A stretch of 58,266 bases of DNA from Oscillospiraceae bacterium (lineage in GTDB: Bacteria > Bacillota > Clostridia > Oscillospirales > CAG-272), in assembly GCA_015064295.1 (NCBI GenBank), contig SVSM01000007.1, forward strand, positions 1-58,266. The letters run 5' to 3'. This document shows, piece after piece, positions 16,949 through 25,029 of the stretch (its first letter is position 1; every line of letters starts with the position of its first letter). The notes beneath the pieces were generated by a model. The model saw only the letters and a program-made list of their open reading frames with translations, ran no database searches and had not been told where the DNA came from. Made by a program: the position numbers and the translations under genes.

Positions 16949-17249
16949 GGGCGGTGTGTGGAGGGGAACTTCTTGAAAGAAGTTCCCCCCACGCCCCCTT
17001 CAAGAACTTTTGACGGCGAAAAACTGCGTTTTTCGCAAGAAAAGGGGAAAAGGAATAAAAATAACAAGCCTTTCCCTTTTGATGAAGGAAAGACTTGTTG
17101 AAGATATCTTACCTATATCCTTCCGAAAACGCAGTTTTCGGCCGTCCAAAGTTTTTGAGGATTGTCAAGGAGCTTTTTCCAAAAAGCTCCTTGACCGGGG
17201 GCCGGGGCAGCGCCCCGCGTTGCTCCTTGGTAGCCGGGGCGTTGCCCCG
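16949..17249. repeat. Tri-hairpin intergenic element, locus 3 (inverted pair, convergent genes)
   Basis: Left arm: H2 GGGGAACTTCTT/AAGAAGTTCCCC at 16963-16988, link TTCAAGAACTTTTGAC, H3 GCGAAAAACTGCGTTTTTCGC at 17016-17036; no H1. Right arm, inverted: H3 CCGAAAACGCAGTTTTCGG at 17123-17141, link GTCCAAAGTTTTTGAGG, H2 at 17165-17194, then two H1 stems (17203-17217 and 17235-17249). The second H1 ends 8 nt from the hemW stop codon. An additional terminator-like hairpin sits between the arms. Confidence 0.9.
17063..17099 (-). terminator. Terminator-like hairpin between the arms of locus 3
   Basis: AACAAG-CTTTCC...GGAAAG-CTTGTT stem. On the minus strand it is followed by ATTTTTATT, so it should serve hemW. 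Confidence 0.65.
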
Positions 17250-17257
17250 TATTTCTC

Positions 17258-18448
17258 CTATCTGTCGCTGCCGTCGGCGATGCCGCTCAGGATATCGCTG
17301 TCGAAGTCCAGCATGGCGGAGAGGATATAGTTTGAGACGTACATTCCCTTGGGGGTAAAGTGCCAGCGGCGGCCGGACTTTTCCATAAAGCCGTGGGAGG
17401 CGTACAGATTCAGGTATTTGGCAAAGAGCTTCTCAAAGCTCACGCCGAAGAGAGAGGAGAAGGCATCGGTATCGACGCCCTCGGTAAGGCGCATGCGGAG
17501 CATAACGTATTCGCCCAGGCGCTCGGAGGGGTGAACCTCGTAGTCCTCGGAGAGGAGATCGCTGACACTGCCGGGGTATTCCATGGCGCGGACGTAATCC
17601 TCGGTGCTGCGGCGGAAGGCAAAGCGGCGGCCTCCGAAATAGGAATGAGCACCGGGGCCGAAGCCCAGATATTCCTCGCAGTTCCAATAGCGGAGGTTAT
17701 GAAGACACTGCTTACCGGGCTTGGCGAAATTGCTGATCTCGTACTGGGCGTAGCCGGCGTCGGCAAGGAGTCGGATGGCCTCGAAGTACATTTCGCTCTC
17801 GGTATCCTCGTCGGGGAGATTGAGGGAATCCTTGCGGTCGGCGAAGGGAGTCCCCTCCTCGATCTTGAGGCCGTAGACCGAGATATGCTCGGGCTCAAGC
17901 GCCACGACCTCCTGAAGGGTACGGCGGAAGGAATCAAGGGTCTGTCCGGGGATGCCGTACATGAGATCGACGCTGATATTATGGAAGCCGGCCTTGCGGG
18001 CGGCGCAGAAGCTATCGACGAAGTCATCGAAGGTATGGATGCGTCCCAGTGCGGCCAGCTCGTCGTCGTTGGCGCTTTGCAGGCCCATGCTGAGGCGGTT
18101 GACACCGGCCCTTCGGAGGCGCTTCAGCTCCGAGAGGGTGACGGTGGCGGGATTGGCCTCCACGGTGATCTCGGCGTCGTTTCGCAGATGGAAGACGTCC
18201 TCAATGCCCTCCAGGATCGCGATCAGGCGGTTCACCGGCAGGACGGTAGGGGTCCCGCCTCCGAAAAAGACGGTATCCACGTCATGGGCGGCCGCCGCAC
18301 GGGCGTAGTCCTCCATATGGAGAAGAAGGGCCTCGGTGTAACGGGAGGCCATGGAGGTATCGGTATCGGAGTGAAAATCGCAATAAGGGCATTTGCTTTG
18401 GCAAAAGGGGATATGAAGGTATAACCCCAGCGTTTTTTCCGTCATCAT
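17258..18448 (-). CDS. hemW: HemW-like radical SAM protein
   Basis: 396 aa from the ATG at 18448, preceded by GAAAGGAATGTC; the ORF-track start at 18562 adds 38 residues lying in the promoter region. The radical SAM cluster motif is C16-x3-C20-x2-C23 (CQSKCPYC), followed by DFHSD, FGGGTPT and the HemW/HemN-family core. The CPYCDFHS form and the C-terminal length point to HemW, a heme chaperone, not to the coproporphyrinogen dehydrogenase HemN; no other heme gene is in the window. The 3' flank is the repeat element of locus 3. Confidence 0.88.
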   Translation of the reverse strand: MMTEKTLGLYLHIPFCQSKCPYCDFHSDTDTSMASRYTEALLLHMEDYARAAAAHDVDTVFFGGGTPTVLPVNRLIAILEGIEDVFHLRNDAEITVEANPATVTLSELKRLRRAGVNRLSMGLQSANDDELAALGRIHTFDDFVDSFCAARKAGFHNISVDLMYGIPGQTLDSFRRTLQEVVALEPEHISVYGLKIEEGTPFADRKDSLNLPDEDTESEMYFEAIRLLADAGYAQYEISNFAKPGKQCLHNLRYWNCEEYLGFGPGAHSYFGGRRFAFRRSTEDYVRAMEYPGSVSDLLSEDYEVHPSERLGEYVMLRMRLTEGVDTDAFSSLFGVSFEKLFAKYLNLYASHGFMEKSGRRWHFTPKGMYVSNYILSAMLDFDSDILSGIADGSDR

Positions 18449-18497
18449 GACATTCCTTTCGGTACGGTGCGGCCGGATGGCGCTGCCGTAATCTACC

Positions 18498-18510
18498 ATA
18501 GTATTACTAT
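18498..18510. promoter_or_regulatory. 13-nt palindrome over the hemW promoter
   Basis: ATAGTATTACTAT is a perfect palindrome around a central T and covers the -10/transcription-start region of hemW. It could be an operator, but AT-rich promoters produce such patterns by chance. Confidence 0.3.
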
Positions 18511-18537
18511 TATAACACAGAAAAAATCGGGTGACAA
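18509..18537 (-). promoter_or_regulatory. Sigma-A promoter of hemW
   Basis: On the minus strand TTGTCA, 17 nt, TATAAT. It overlaps the start of the divergent M50 gene. Confidence 0.75.
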
Positions 18538-19130
18538 TAGGTTTGGCTAACAAAAAACACAACGCACGGGGAAAAATCAGGATTCCGTGGTATACCCTTC
18601 TTTTCTGGCTCCTCCCCGTGATATGGGAGCCGCGGGCCGCCTGGCTTCTCCCCGTGATCAGCGCGCTGCTCCATGAGATCGGGCACTACGCGGCCGCCTG
18701 CGCTCTTGGCGTGGGGGTGGAGAGGATCACGGTCTATCCCTTCGGAGCCGATATGCGGCTTTCGACGGGCCTGCGGTCCTACGGCACCGATCTTGCCGTA
18801 GCCGGGGCGGGGGCGGCGGTCAACCTGGCGCTGGCGGCGGCGGGATACGCCGTGGGAAGCGAAGGGGTGATGGCCTGTAATCTGCTTTTGGCGGGGGTGA
18901 ATCTTCTGCCGGTATCGGGGCTGGACGGCGGGGCTATCCTCCTGTCCCTTGCGGGGCTGCTGGGTGGGAGCGGGGAAAAGCTATTGAAGATCACCTCCTT
19001 CTTGTTTCTGTTTATCCTGTGGCTGATCGCCGTTTATATTTTCATGATGACGGACGGCGATCCCTCTCTTTTCGTTTTGGCCTGCGGCCTGTTCGTGTCG
19101 GTCTTTTTGAGAGGGCGGGGAAGGGACTAA
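18531..19130 (+). CDS. M50-family membrane metalloprotease, SpoIVFB-like
   Basis: Protein of about 199 aa with several membrane helices. Zinc site H48-E49-x-x-H52 (LLHEIGHYAAACALGV) and the second motif SGLDGG near residue 128 are the S2P/SpoIVFB hallmarks, and VYPFGADMRL follows the first helix as in SpoIVFB. Such proteases cut membrane-embedded or membrane-near substrates, for example pro-SigmaK in sporulation; the substrate here is unknown and no spoIVFA is adjacent. The start is uncertain: GTG 18531 (ORF track) has no clear Shine-Dalgarno, and TTG 18543 is an alternative. Confidence 0.82.
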   Translation: MTIGLANKKHNARGKIRIPWYTLLFWLLPVIWEPRAAWLLPVISALLHEIGHYAAACALGVGVERITVYPFGADMRLSTGLRSYGTDLAVAGAGAAVNLALAAAGYAVGSEGVMACNLLLAGVNLLPVSGLDGGAILLSLAGLLGGSGEKLLKITSFLFLFILWLIAVYIFMMTDGDPSLFVLACGLFVSVFLRGRGRD

Positions 19131-19298
19131 CGGTTGGGAAGAGCGGTGGTGATCCTCCGCCTCACACCGCCGAACCTCGGCGAAACGGGAGGAAACGGGA
19201 GCATACGGGAGATTTTGGAGGCAATTTTCGGGAAAACCCCGAATAATCGCGGATAAAGGGAAATAATCCCGGTTTATTAAGAAAATTTTCGAAAACTA

Positions 19299-19327
19299 TT
19301 GCAATTTTGCTTATTGTCTGCTACAAT
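19299..19327 (+). promoter_or_regulatory. Sigma-A promoter of potABCD with a 5'-end hairpin
   Basis: TTGCAA, 17 nt, TACAAT. An 8-bp hairpin GTAGGATG/CATCCTGC at 19335-19353 lies almost at the expected transcription start, which could protect the 5' end of the mRNA. Upstream, 19131-19298 shows no gene. Confidence 0.75.
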
Positions 19328-19407
19328 GATACCCGTAGGATGGTGCATCCTGCCATATGTCAGCAAACGGTTTGAATAGCCGGTGAAAGGTGGTCGATAA
19401 GTGTAAA

Positions 19408-20541
19408 ATGGAAAACGGCGCAGAGAAGATCATTAAACTGGAACAAATCGTCAAATCCTTTGACGGCGAAATGATATTAAAGAGCGTGAATCTGGAGATC
19501 GGAGACAAGGAATTCGTGACGTTGCTTGGCCCGTCGGGTTGCGGAAAGACCACGACCCTGCGGATCATCGGCGGTTTTGAGACCCCCGACAGCGGAACCG
19601 TCTATTTTGACGGCAAGGCAGTCAACGACGTCCCTCCCTACAAGCGTCCCGTGAACACGGTGTTCCAGAAGTACGCTCTTTTCCCACATTTGAACGTATT
19701 TGAGAACATTGCCTTCGGTCCCAAGCTCCACGGTGAAAAGGGCCCGGAGCTGACGAAAAAGGTACTCGAAATGCTGGAGATCGTCAACCTGAAGGGCTTT
19801 GAAAAGCGCAGCATCAGCACCCTGTCGGGCGGTCAGCAGCAGCGTGTGGCCATCGCCCGCGCCCTCATCAATCAGCCCCGCGTGCTGCTTCTTGACGAGC
19901 CCCTGGGAGCGCTGGATCTGAAGCTCCGCAAGGATATGCAGATCGAGCTGAAGAATATCCAGCAGCGCATGGGCATCACCTTCGTCTACGTCACCCACGA
20001 TCAGGAGGAGGCCCTCTCCATGTCCGACGTGGTGGTGGTCATGGACAACGGTGAGATCCAGCAGATCGGCACCCCTCAGGACATCTATAACGAGCCGGTG
20101 AACGCCTTCGTGGCCGATTTCATCGGGGAGAGTAACATTCTGGACGGCCAAATGCTGGACGATTATTACGTGTCCTTCTCCGGCAAACGCTTCCGCTGTC
20201 TTGACGCCGGCTTTGAAAAGAACGAGCCGGTGGACATCGTGGTCCGTCCCGAGGACGTGGACGTGGTGTCGGTGGAGCGGGGTATGCTTACCGGCGTGGT
20301 GTCGTCGGTCACCTTCAAGGGCGTCCATTACGAGATCATCGTGGACATCGGCGGCTTCAAGTGGATGATCCAGACCACCGATTACGTGGAGAACGGCGCA
20401 GAGATCGGCCTGTATATCGAGCCCGACGCCATTCACGTTATGAAAAAATCGGAATTCTCCGGTATGTTTGGGGATTACTCCACCTTCTCCGAGGAGATGG
20501 AGCACCTCTCCGACGTAAACGAAACGGAGGAGGAAGCATGA
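19408..20541 (+). CDS. potA: Spermidine/putrescine ABC transporter ATPase
   Basis: About 377 aa from the ATG at 19408 (14 nt after AAAGGTGG); the GTG at 19390 in the ORF track overlaps that ribosome-binding sequence. Walker [11 protein letters not shown], signature LSGGQQQR, Walker [12 protein letters not shown] and the H-loop VTHDQEEA are present, followed by a C-terminal TOBE domain. It is first in a complete potABCD operon. It powers polyamine import; the stop overlaps the potB start (ATGA). Confidence 0.95.
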   Translation: MENGAEKIIKLEQIVKSFDGEMILKSVNLEIGDKEFVTLLGPSGCGKTTTLRIIGGFETPDSGTVYFDGKAVNDVPPYKRPVNTVFQKYALFPHLNVFENIAFGPKLHGEKGPELTKKVLEMLEIVNLKGFEKRSISTLSGGQQQRVAIARALINQPRVLLLDEPLGALDLKLRKDMQIELKNIQQRMGITFVYVTHDQEEALSMSDVVVVMDNGEIQQIGTPQDIYNEPVNAFVADFIGESNILDGQMLDDYYVSFSGKRFRCLDAGFEKNEPVDIVVRPEDVDVVSVERGMLTGVVSSVTFKGVHYEIIVDIGGFKWMIQTTDYVENGAEIGLYIEPDAIHVMKKSEFSGMFGDYSTFSEEMEHLSDVNETEEEA

Positions 20542-21410
20542 CCGGCGCAGGCGCTCGGCGTAAAGAGGTCAAGAAGACGGTCATCACCTCGTTGCTTAGC
20601 CGTTTTGCCGCCGCCCCTCACGTGGTGTGGTCGGTGCTCTTTATCGTCGTGCCGCTGATCTTCGTGGCCTATTACGCCTTTACCGACCGGAACTTTGCCT
20701 TCACGATGGAGAATTTCTCCGCCTTCTTTACTCCCAAGTATATGCAGATCCTCGGCCGATCGGTCAAGCTGGCGGTGATCGCCACGCTGGTCTGCCTTTT
20801 GATCGGCTATCCGGCGGCCTACTATATCGCCCGCGCCAATGCCAAACGGCAAAAGATCCTCATTATGCTCATCATGCTTCCCATGTGGATGAACTTCCTC
20901 ATCCGCACCTACGCCTGGATGGTCATTCTGCAGGATACCGGTATCTTCAACTCGGTCATCGGTGCCATCGGCCTCGGGCCGCTGAAGCTGATGTATACCG
21001 AGGGGGCTGTCGTGCTGGGCATGGTCTACGACTATTTGCCCTATATGATCATGCCGATCTATTCGGTCATGGTAAAGCTGGACCCCCGCCTGGTGGAGGC
21101 GGCCTACGATCTGGGCTGTAACCCCGCGCAGGTCGTCCGCAAGGTGGTCATTCCCCAGAGCATTCCCGGCGTGGTATCGGGGATCATGATGGTCTTCGTG
21201 CCTTCTATCTCCACCTTCTATATTTCCCAGAAACTGGGCGGTGGAAACTTCTATCTCATCGGCGACGCCATTGAGACCCAGGTCTATACCGCCAACAACC
21301 TCCATATGGCTGCCGCCATTTCCCTGGTGCTGATGGTGATCCTGCTGGCGGGTATGTTCGTCATGAACCGCTTCTCGGACGATAGTGCGGGAGGAGGGCT
21401 GATACCATGA
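20538..21410 (+). CDS. potB: Spermidine/putrescine ABC transporter permease
   Basis: 290 aa from the ATG at 20538, inside the ATGA overlap with potA and after GGAGGAAGC; the longer ORF from 20361 reads through potA in another frame. About six membrane helices, with the ATPase-contacting EAA loop at [23 protein letters not shown]. The family is PotB/PotH. The stop overlaps the potC start. Confidence 0.94.
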   Translation: MTGAGARRKEVKKTVITSLLSRFAAAPHVVWSVLFIVVPLIFVAYYAFTDRNFAFTMENFSAFFTPKYMQILGRSVKLAVIATLVCLLIGYPAAYYIARANAKRQKILIMLIMLPMWMNFLIRTYAWMVILQDTGIFNSVIGAIGLGPLKLMYTEGAVVLGMVYDYLPYMIMPIYSVMVKLDPRLVEAAYDLGCNPAQVVRKVVIPQSIPGVVSGIMMVFVPSISTFYISQKLGGGNFYLIGDAIETQVYTANNLHMAAAISLVLMVILLAGMFVMNRFSDDSAGGGLIP

Positions 21411-22255
21411 AGACGTCGAAATTTGTTTCCCGTGTCTATCTGTTCCTCATTCTGCTTTTCCTTTTTGCCCCCATCTTCGTCCTCATTTTCTTTTCCTTCA
21501 ACGCAGGGAAGAGCACCTCGGTCTTTGCCGGCTTCTCCTTCCGTTGGTACCGGAACCTCTTTGAGGATGAGGCGGCTCTCACCGCCCTCCGCAATTCGCT
21601 TGTGCTGGCGGTGACCTCGGGGGCCATTGCCACGGTGATGGGAACCTTCGCTGCCTACGGTATCAGCCGTATGCGGAGAAAGTATCTCCGCACCGCCGTC
21701 ATGTCAGTGACCAACATTCCCATGATGAACCCCGATATTATCACCGGTATCTCGCTGATGCTGATGTTCGTCTTCGTGGGTACCATGCTGGGGCTGTCGG
21801 AATCGCTGAGCTTCGTCACCATGCTGATCGCTCACGTGACCTTCGGCCTTCCCTACGTCATCATGTCGGTGATGCCGAAATTCAATCAAATGGACAAGTC
21901 CATGCCGGAGGCGGCGTTGGACCTGGGGTGTACCCCCCTCCAGTCCTTTTTTAAGGTGGAGCTGCCCGAGATCATGCCCGGCGTTATGACCGGTGGTATC
22001 ATGGCCTTCACCATGTCCCTTGACGATTTCGTCATCAGCTTGTTTACCAAGGGCAGCAGCTTCCAGACCCTGCCCCTGTATATCTACGGTATGACCAAGA
22101 AATCGGTCAGCCCCAAGATCTACGCCCTTGCCACCATCATCTTCTTCGCCATTCTGATCCTCCTTCTGGTGACGAATTTCATCAGCGCCAAGGACGAAAA
22201 GACACAGGCGAAGCTGAATCGATCCCTCCGTCGGGCCGATGGGCAGACGAAGTGA
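21407..22255 (+). CDS. potC: Spermidine/putrescine ABC transporter permease
   Basis: Protein of 282 aa with ATGA overlap to potB. About six membrane helices; EAA loop at MPEAALDLGCTPLQSFFKVELPE and the PotC-typical FTMSLDDFVIS. It is the second half of the membrane channel. 31 nt separate it from potD. Confidence 0.95.
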   Translation: MKTSKFVSRVYLFLILLFLFAPIFVLIFFSFNAGKSTSVFAGFSFRWYRNLFEDEAALTALRNSLVLAVTSGAIATVMGTFAAYGISRMRRKYLRTAVMSVTNIPMMNPDIITGISLMLMFVFVGTMLGLSESLSFVTMLIAHVTFGLPYVIMSVMPKFNQMDKSMPEAALDLGCTPLQSFFKVELPEIMPGVMTGGIMAFTMSLDDFVISLFTKGSSFQTLPLYIYGMTKKSVSPKIYALATIIFFAILILLLVTNFISAKDEKTQAKLNRSLRRADGQTK

Positions 22256-22286
22256 TCGCTCATTTACCTTGGAAAGGAACCCTGCC

Positions 22287-23402
22287 ATGAAAAAAGCTTG
22301 GATTGCGGCGCTTCTTGCCGTGTTGCTTGCCGCTGCTCCCTTGGCCCTGTCGGGATGCAGCGACTCCGATACCATCGTGCTGAACGTCTATAACTGGGGA
22401 GAGTACATCTCCACCGGAGAAGAGGGTACCTACGATACCAACGCGGAATTTGAGGATTGGTATTTTGAGACCTACGGTCAGAAGGTGCGGGTGAATTACA
22501 GCACCTACGAATCCAATGAGAGTCTCCGCTCCCAACTGGAGCTTGGCACCGCCAACTACGACGTCATCGTTCCCTCCGACTATATGATCGATTATTTCAT
22601 CCAGAAGGATATGCTGGCCGAGCTGAACTTTGACAACATTCCCGCCTACGAGAATATCAGTCAGACCTACCGCGGCCTCTATTACGATCCCGATAATAAG
22701 TATACCGTTCCCTACACCTACGGTGTCGTCGGCATTATCTACGACGCCAACGAGGTGGATCCCGCCGACGTGACCGGCTGGGAGGTCATGTGGAATTCCA
22801 AGTATAGCGGTGAGATCCTCCAGTTCCGTAACCCCCGCGACGCCTTCGGCACCGCCATGTATATGCTGGATATCGACGTCAATACGACAGAGAAGGCCGA
22901 TTGGGACCGCGCCAAGGATAAGATCATCGAGCAGGCCCCCCTCCGCAAGATGCTGGTCATGGACGAGATCTTCAATATGATGGAGATGGGTGAGGCAGCC
23001 GTGGGTGCCTACTATGCCGGTGACTATTTCACTATGCTGGATAACCAGGCCGAAAACGTGGATCTCCGCTTCTTCACGCCCGAGCGCACCAACGTCTTCG
23101 TCGATGCCATGTGCGTGCTAAAGACCTCTAAGCATAAGGACGTGGCCGAGGCCTATATCAACTTCATGCTCATGGAGGACGCCGCCGTGGCCAACTCCCT
23201 GACCCATTGGTATGCCTCCCCCAATACCGCCGTGCTGAATAGCCAAGCCTATAAGGCCGAGCTGGGTGAGGAGGCCTACGCCGTCCTCTATCCCGAGAGC
23301 TACGATTTCCATGCCAATTATGAGAAGTACGCTTACCGTAGTCTGGATACCGAAACGCTGGACTATATGACCGCCCTTTGGGAAAACGTTTTGATTAACT
23401 AA
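22287..23402 (+). CDS. potD: Spermidine/putrescine-binding lipoprotein
   Basis: 371 aa from the ATG at 22287 after GGAAAGGAACC; the ORF-track start at 22239 adds 16 residues. Lipoprotein signal with lipobox LSGC. The mature start IVLNVYNWGEYIS and YDVIVPSDYMI, VPYTYGVVGIIYD are PotD/PotF signatures. It captures polyamine outside the membrane for PotABC. Last gene of the operon; its 3' flank is repeat locus 4. Confidence 0.95.
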   Translation: MKKAWIAALLAVLLAAAPLALSGCSDSDTIVLNVYNWGEYISTGEEGTYDTNAEFEDWYFETYGQKVRVNYSTYESNESLRSQLELGTANYDVIVPSDYMIDYFIQKDMLAELNFDNIPAYENISQTYRGLYYDPDNKYTVPYTYGVVGIIYDANEVDPADVTGWEVMWNSKYSGEILQFRNPRDAFGTAMYMLDIDVNTTEKADWDRAKDKIIEQAPLRKMLVMDEIFNMMEMGEAAVGAYYAGDYFTMLDNQAENVDLRFFTPERTNVFVDAMCVLKTSKHKDVAEAYINFMLMEDAAVANSLTHWYASPNTAVLNSQAYKAELGEEAYAVLYPESYDFHANYEKYAYRSLDTETLDYMTALWENVLIN

Positions 23403-23409
23403 TGGATCC

Positions 23410-23667
23410 GTGGGGGTGACTTCTTGAAAGAAGTCACCCCCACACCCCCTTCAAGAACCTTGATTGGCCCCAAACTTCGTTTGGGGCAGAATATGTAAGA
23501 CATAACGAAAAGGCCTTCTTGCGGCACATGCCGTCAGAAAGCCTTTTTTATTTGTTTATTGCCACGCCATTTGCCGAAAACGCCGTTTTCGGCCGACAAA
23601 AGTTTTTGGGGTGCAGGGGGATTTTTTCAAAAATCCCCCTTGCCGGGGTATGGGGCGGCGCCCCATA
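23410..23667. repeat. Tri-hairpin intergenic element, locus 4 (inverted pair, convergent genes)
   Basis: Left arm: H2 GTGGGGGTGACTTCTT/AAGAAGTCACCCCCAC at 23410-23443, link TTCAAGAACCTTGATT, H3 GCCCCAAACTTCGTTTGGGGC at 23467-23487. Right arm: H3 GCCGAAAACGCCGTTTTCGGC at 23573-23593, link GACAAAAGTTTTTGGGG, H2 CAGGGGGATTTTT/AAAAATCCCCCTTG at 23614-23642, H1 TATGGGGCGGCGCCCCATA at 23649-23667. H1 ends 11 nt from the glyA stop. A terminator lies between the arms. Confidence 0.92.
23508..23549. terminator. Terminator between the arms of locus 4
   Basis: AAAAGGC.TTCT.CGGCA / TGCCG.AGAA.GCCTTTTTT hairpin between convergent potD and glyA. Confidence 0.85.
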
Positions 23668-23678
23668 CGATCGTTCTC

Positions 23679-24920
23679 TTAATACAAAGGATACTTCTTG
23701 CAGATCTTGGCCACCTCGGCGCGGACGTAGTCGGCCGAGTTCTCAAAGTCGGAGGCCACCAGCTTGATCAGCTTACCGATGGTCACCATATCCTCCTCCT
23801 TCAGGCCGCGGGTGGTAGCGGCGGGGGTGCCGATACGGACACCGCTGGTGATGAAGGGGCTCTGGGGATCGTTGGGAATGGCGTTCTTGTTGACGGTAAT
23901 ATGAACGGCGTCAAGGCGATGCTCCATCTCCTTACCGGTGACGTTAAACTTGCGAAGGTCAACCAGCATCAGGTGGTTATCGGTACCGCCGGAGACGAGG
24001 TCGAAGCCCTCGGCCACGAGGGTATCGGCCAAAGCCTTGGCGTTCTTGACGATCTGCTCCTGATAGGCCTTAAATTCCGGCTTCAGGGCCTCGCCGAAGC
24101 AAACGGCCTTGGCGGCGATGATGTGAAGCAGGGGGCCGCCCTGGATGCCCGGGAAGATGGCCTTATCGATCTTCTTGGCCAGCTCCTCGCGGCAGAGGAT
24201 CAGGCCGCCGCGGGGGCCGCGGAGGGTCTTATGAGTGGTGGTGGTCACCACGTCGGCGTAGGGGATGGGGGAGGGATGGAGCCCGGCGGCCACAAGGCCG
24301 GCGATGTGGGCCATGTCCACCATGAGGTAAGCGCCGCACTTCTTGGCGATCTGTCCCATACGCTCGAAGTCGATGACGCGGGGGTAGGCGGAGGCGCCGG
24401 CAACGATGAGCTTGGGCTTGACCTCCATGGCCTGGGCCTCCAGCTTATCGTAATCAATAACGTGGGTGTCGCCCTCCACGCCGTAGGAGACGAAGTTGTA
24501 GTAAAGACCGGAGAGATTCACAGGGCTTCCGTGGGTGAGGTGACCGCCGTCGGCCAGGCTCATGCCCATAACGGTATCCCCTGCCTGCAGGAGAGCCACG
24601 TAGACGGCCGTGTTTGCCTGAGAGCCGCTGTGGGGCTGGACGTTGGCGTGCTCGGCACCGAAGAGCTTCTTGGCACGCTCACGGGCAATGTCCTCCACCA
24701 CGTCCACCTTTTCACAGCCGCCGTAGTAGCGTCTGCCGGGATAGCCCTCGGCGTACTTGTTGGTGAGAATGGTGCCGGCCGCCGCCATAACGGCGGGGGA
24801 GACAAAGTTTTCGGAGGCGATCAGCTCGATACCGTCGCATTGACGCTGATACTCCGCCTGAATGGCAAGACCGACTTCCTCGTCCTGCTCGGTCAGATAG
24901 CGAAGGGTTTCTTCTACCAT
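23679..24920 (-). CDS. glyA: Serine hydroxymethyltransferase
   Basis: Protein of 413 aa. PLP-binding lysine in [14 protein letters not shown] near residue 231; [23 protein letters not shown] and [13 protein letters not shown] are family hallmarks. It converts serine and tetrahydrofolate to glycine and methylene-tetrahydrofolate, the main source of one-carbon units. GAGAGG lies before the ATG and a sigma-A promoter about 45 nt upstream; no riboswitch would fit in so short a leader. Confidence 0.97.
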   Translation of the reverse strand: MVEETLRYLTEQDEEVGLAIQAEYQRQCDGIELIASENFVSPAVMAAAGTILTNKYAEGYPGRRYYGGCEKVDVVEDIARERAKKLFGAEHANVQPHSGSQANTAVYVALLQAGDTVMGMSLADGGHLTHGSPVNLSGLYYNFVSYGVEGDTHVIDYDKLEAQAMEVKPKLIVAGASAYPRVIDFERMGQIAKKCGAYLMVDMAHIAGLVAAGLHPSPIPYADVVTTTTHKTLRGPRGGLILCREELAKKIDKAIFPGIQGGPLLHIIAAKAVCFGEALKPEFKAYQEQIVKNAKALADTLVAEGFDLVSGGTDNHLMLVDLRKFNVTGKEMEHRLDAVHITVNKNAIPNDPQSPFITSGVRIGTPAATTRGLKEEDMVTIGKLIKLVASDFENSADYVRAEVAKICKKYPLY

Positions 24921-24960
24921 GATAAATCCTCTCGTTTCACAGTAATTTCAATAATGCTTT

Positions 24961-24989
24961 ATTATAGCACAGTCTGTCGGAAATTGCAA
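24961..24989 (-). promoter_or_regulatory. Sigma-A promoter of glyA
   Basis: On the minus strand TTGCAA, 17 nt, TATAAT. Confidence 0.8.
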
Positions 24990-25029
24990 TAGCTTTGCCC
25001 GTTTTCATTGAGGAAAATTCCGTTTGGCC

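Noticed and set aside
20361-20537. N-terminal extension of potB
   Set aside because: It reads potA in another frame; the ATGA overlap and the Shine-Dalgarno place the start at 20538.
24921-25029. Riboswitch or T-box upstream of glyA
   Set aside because: The leader from the promoter to the start is only about 40 nt; too short for a known riboswitch.
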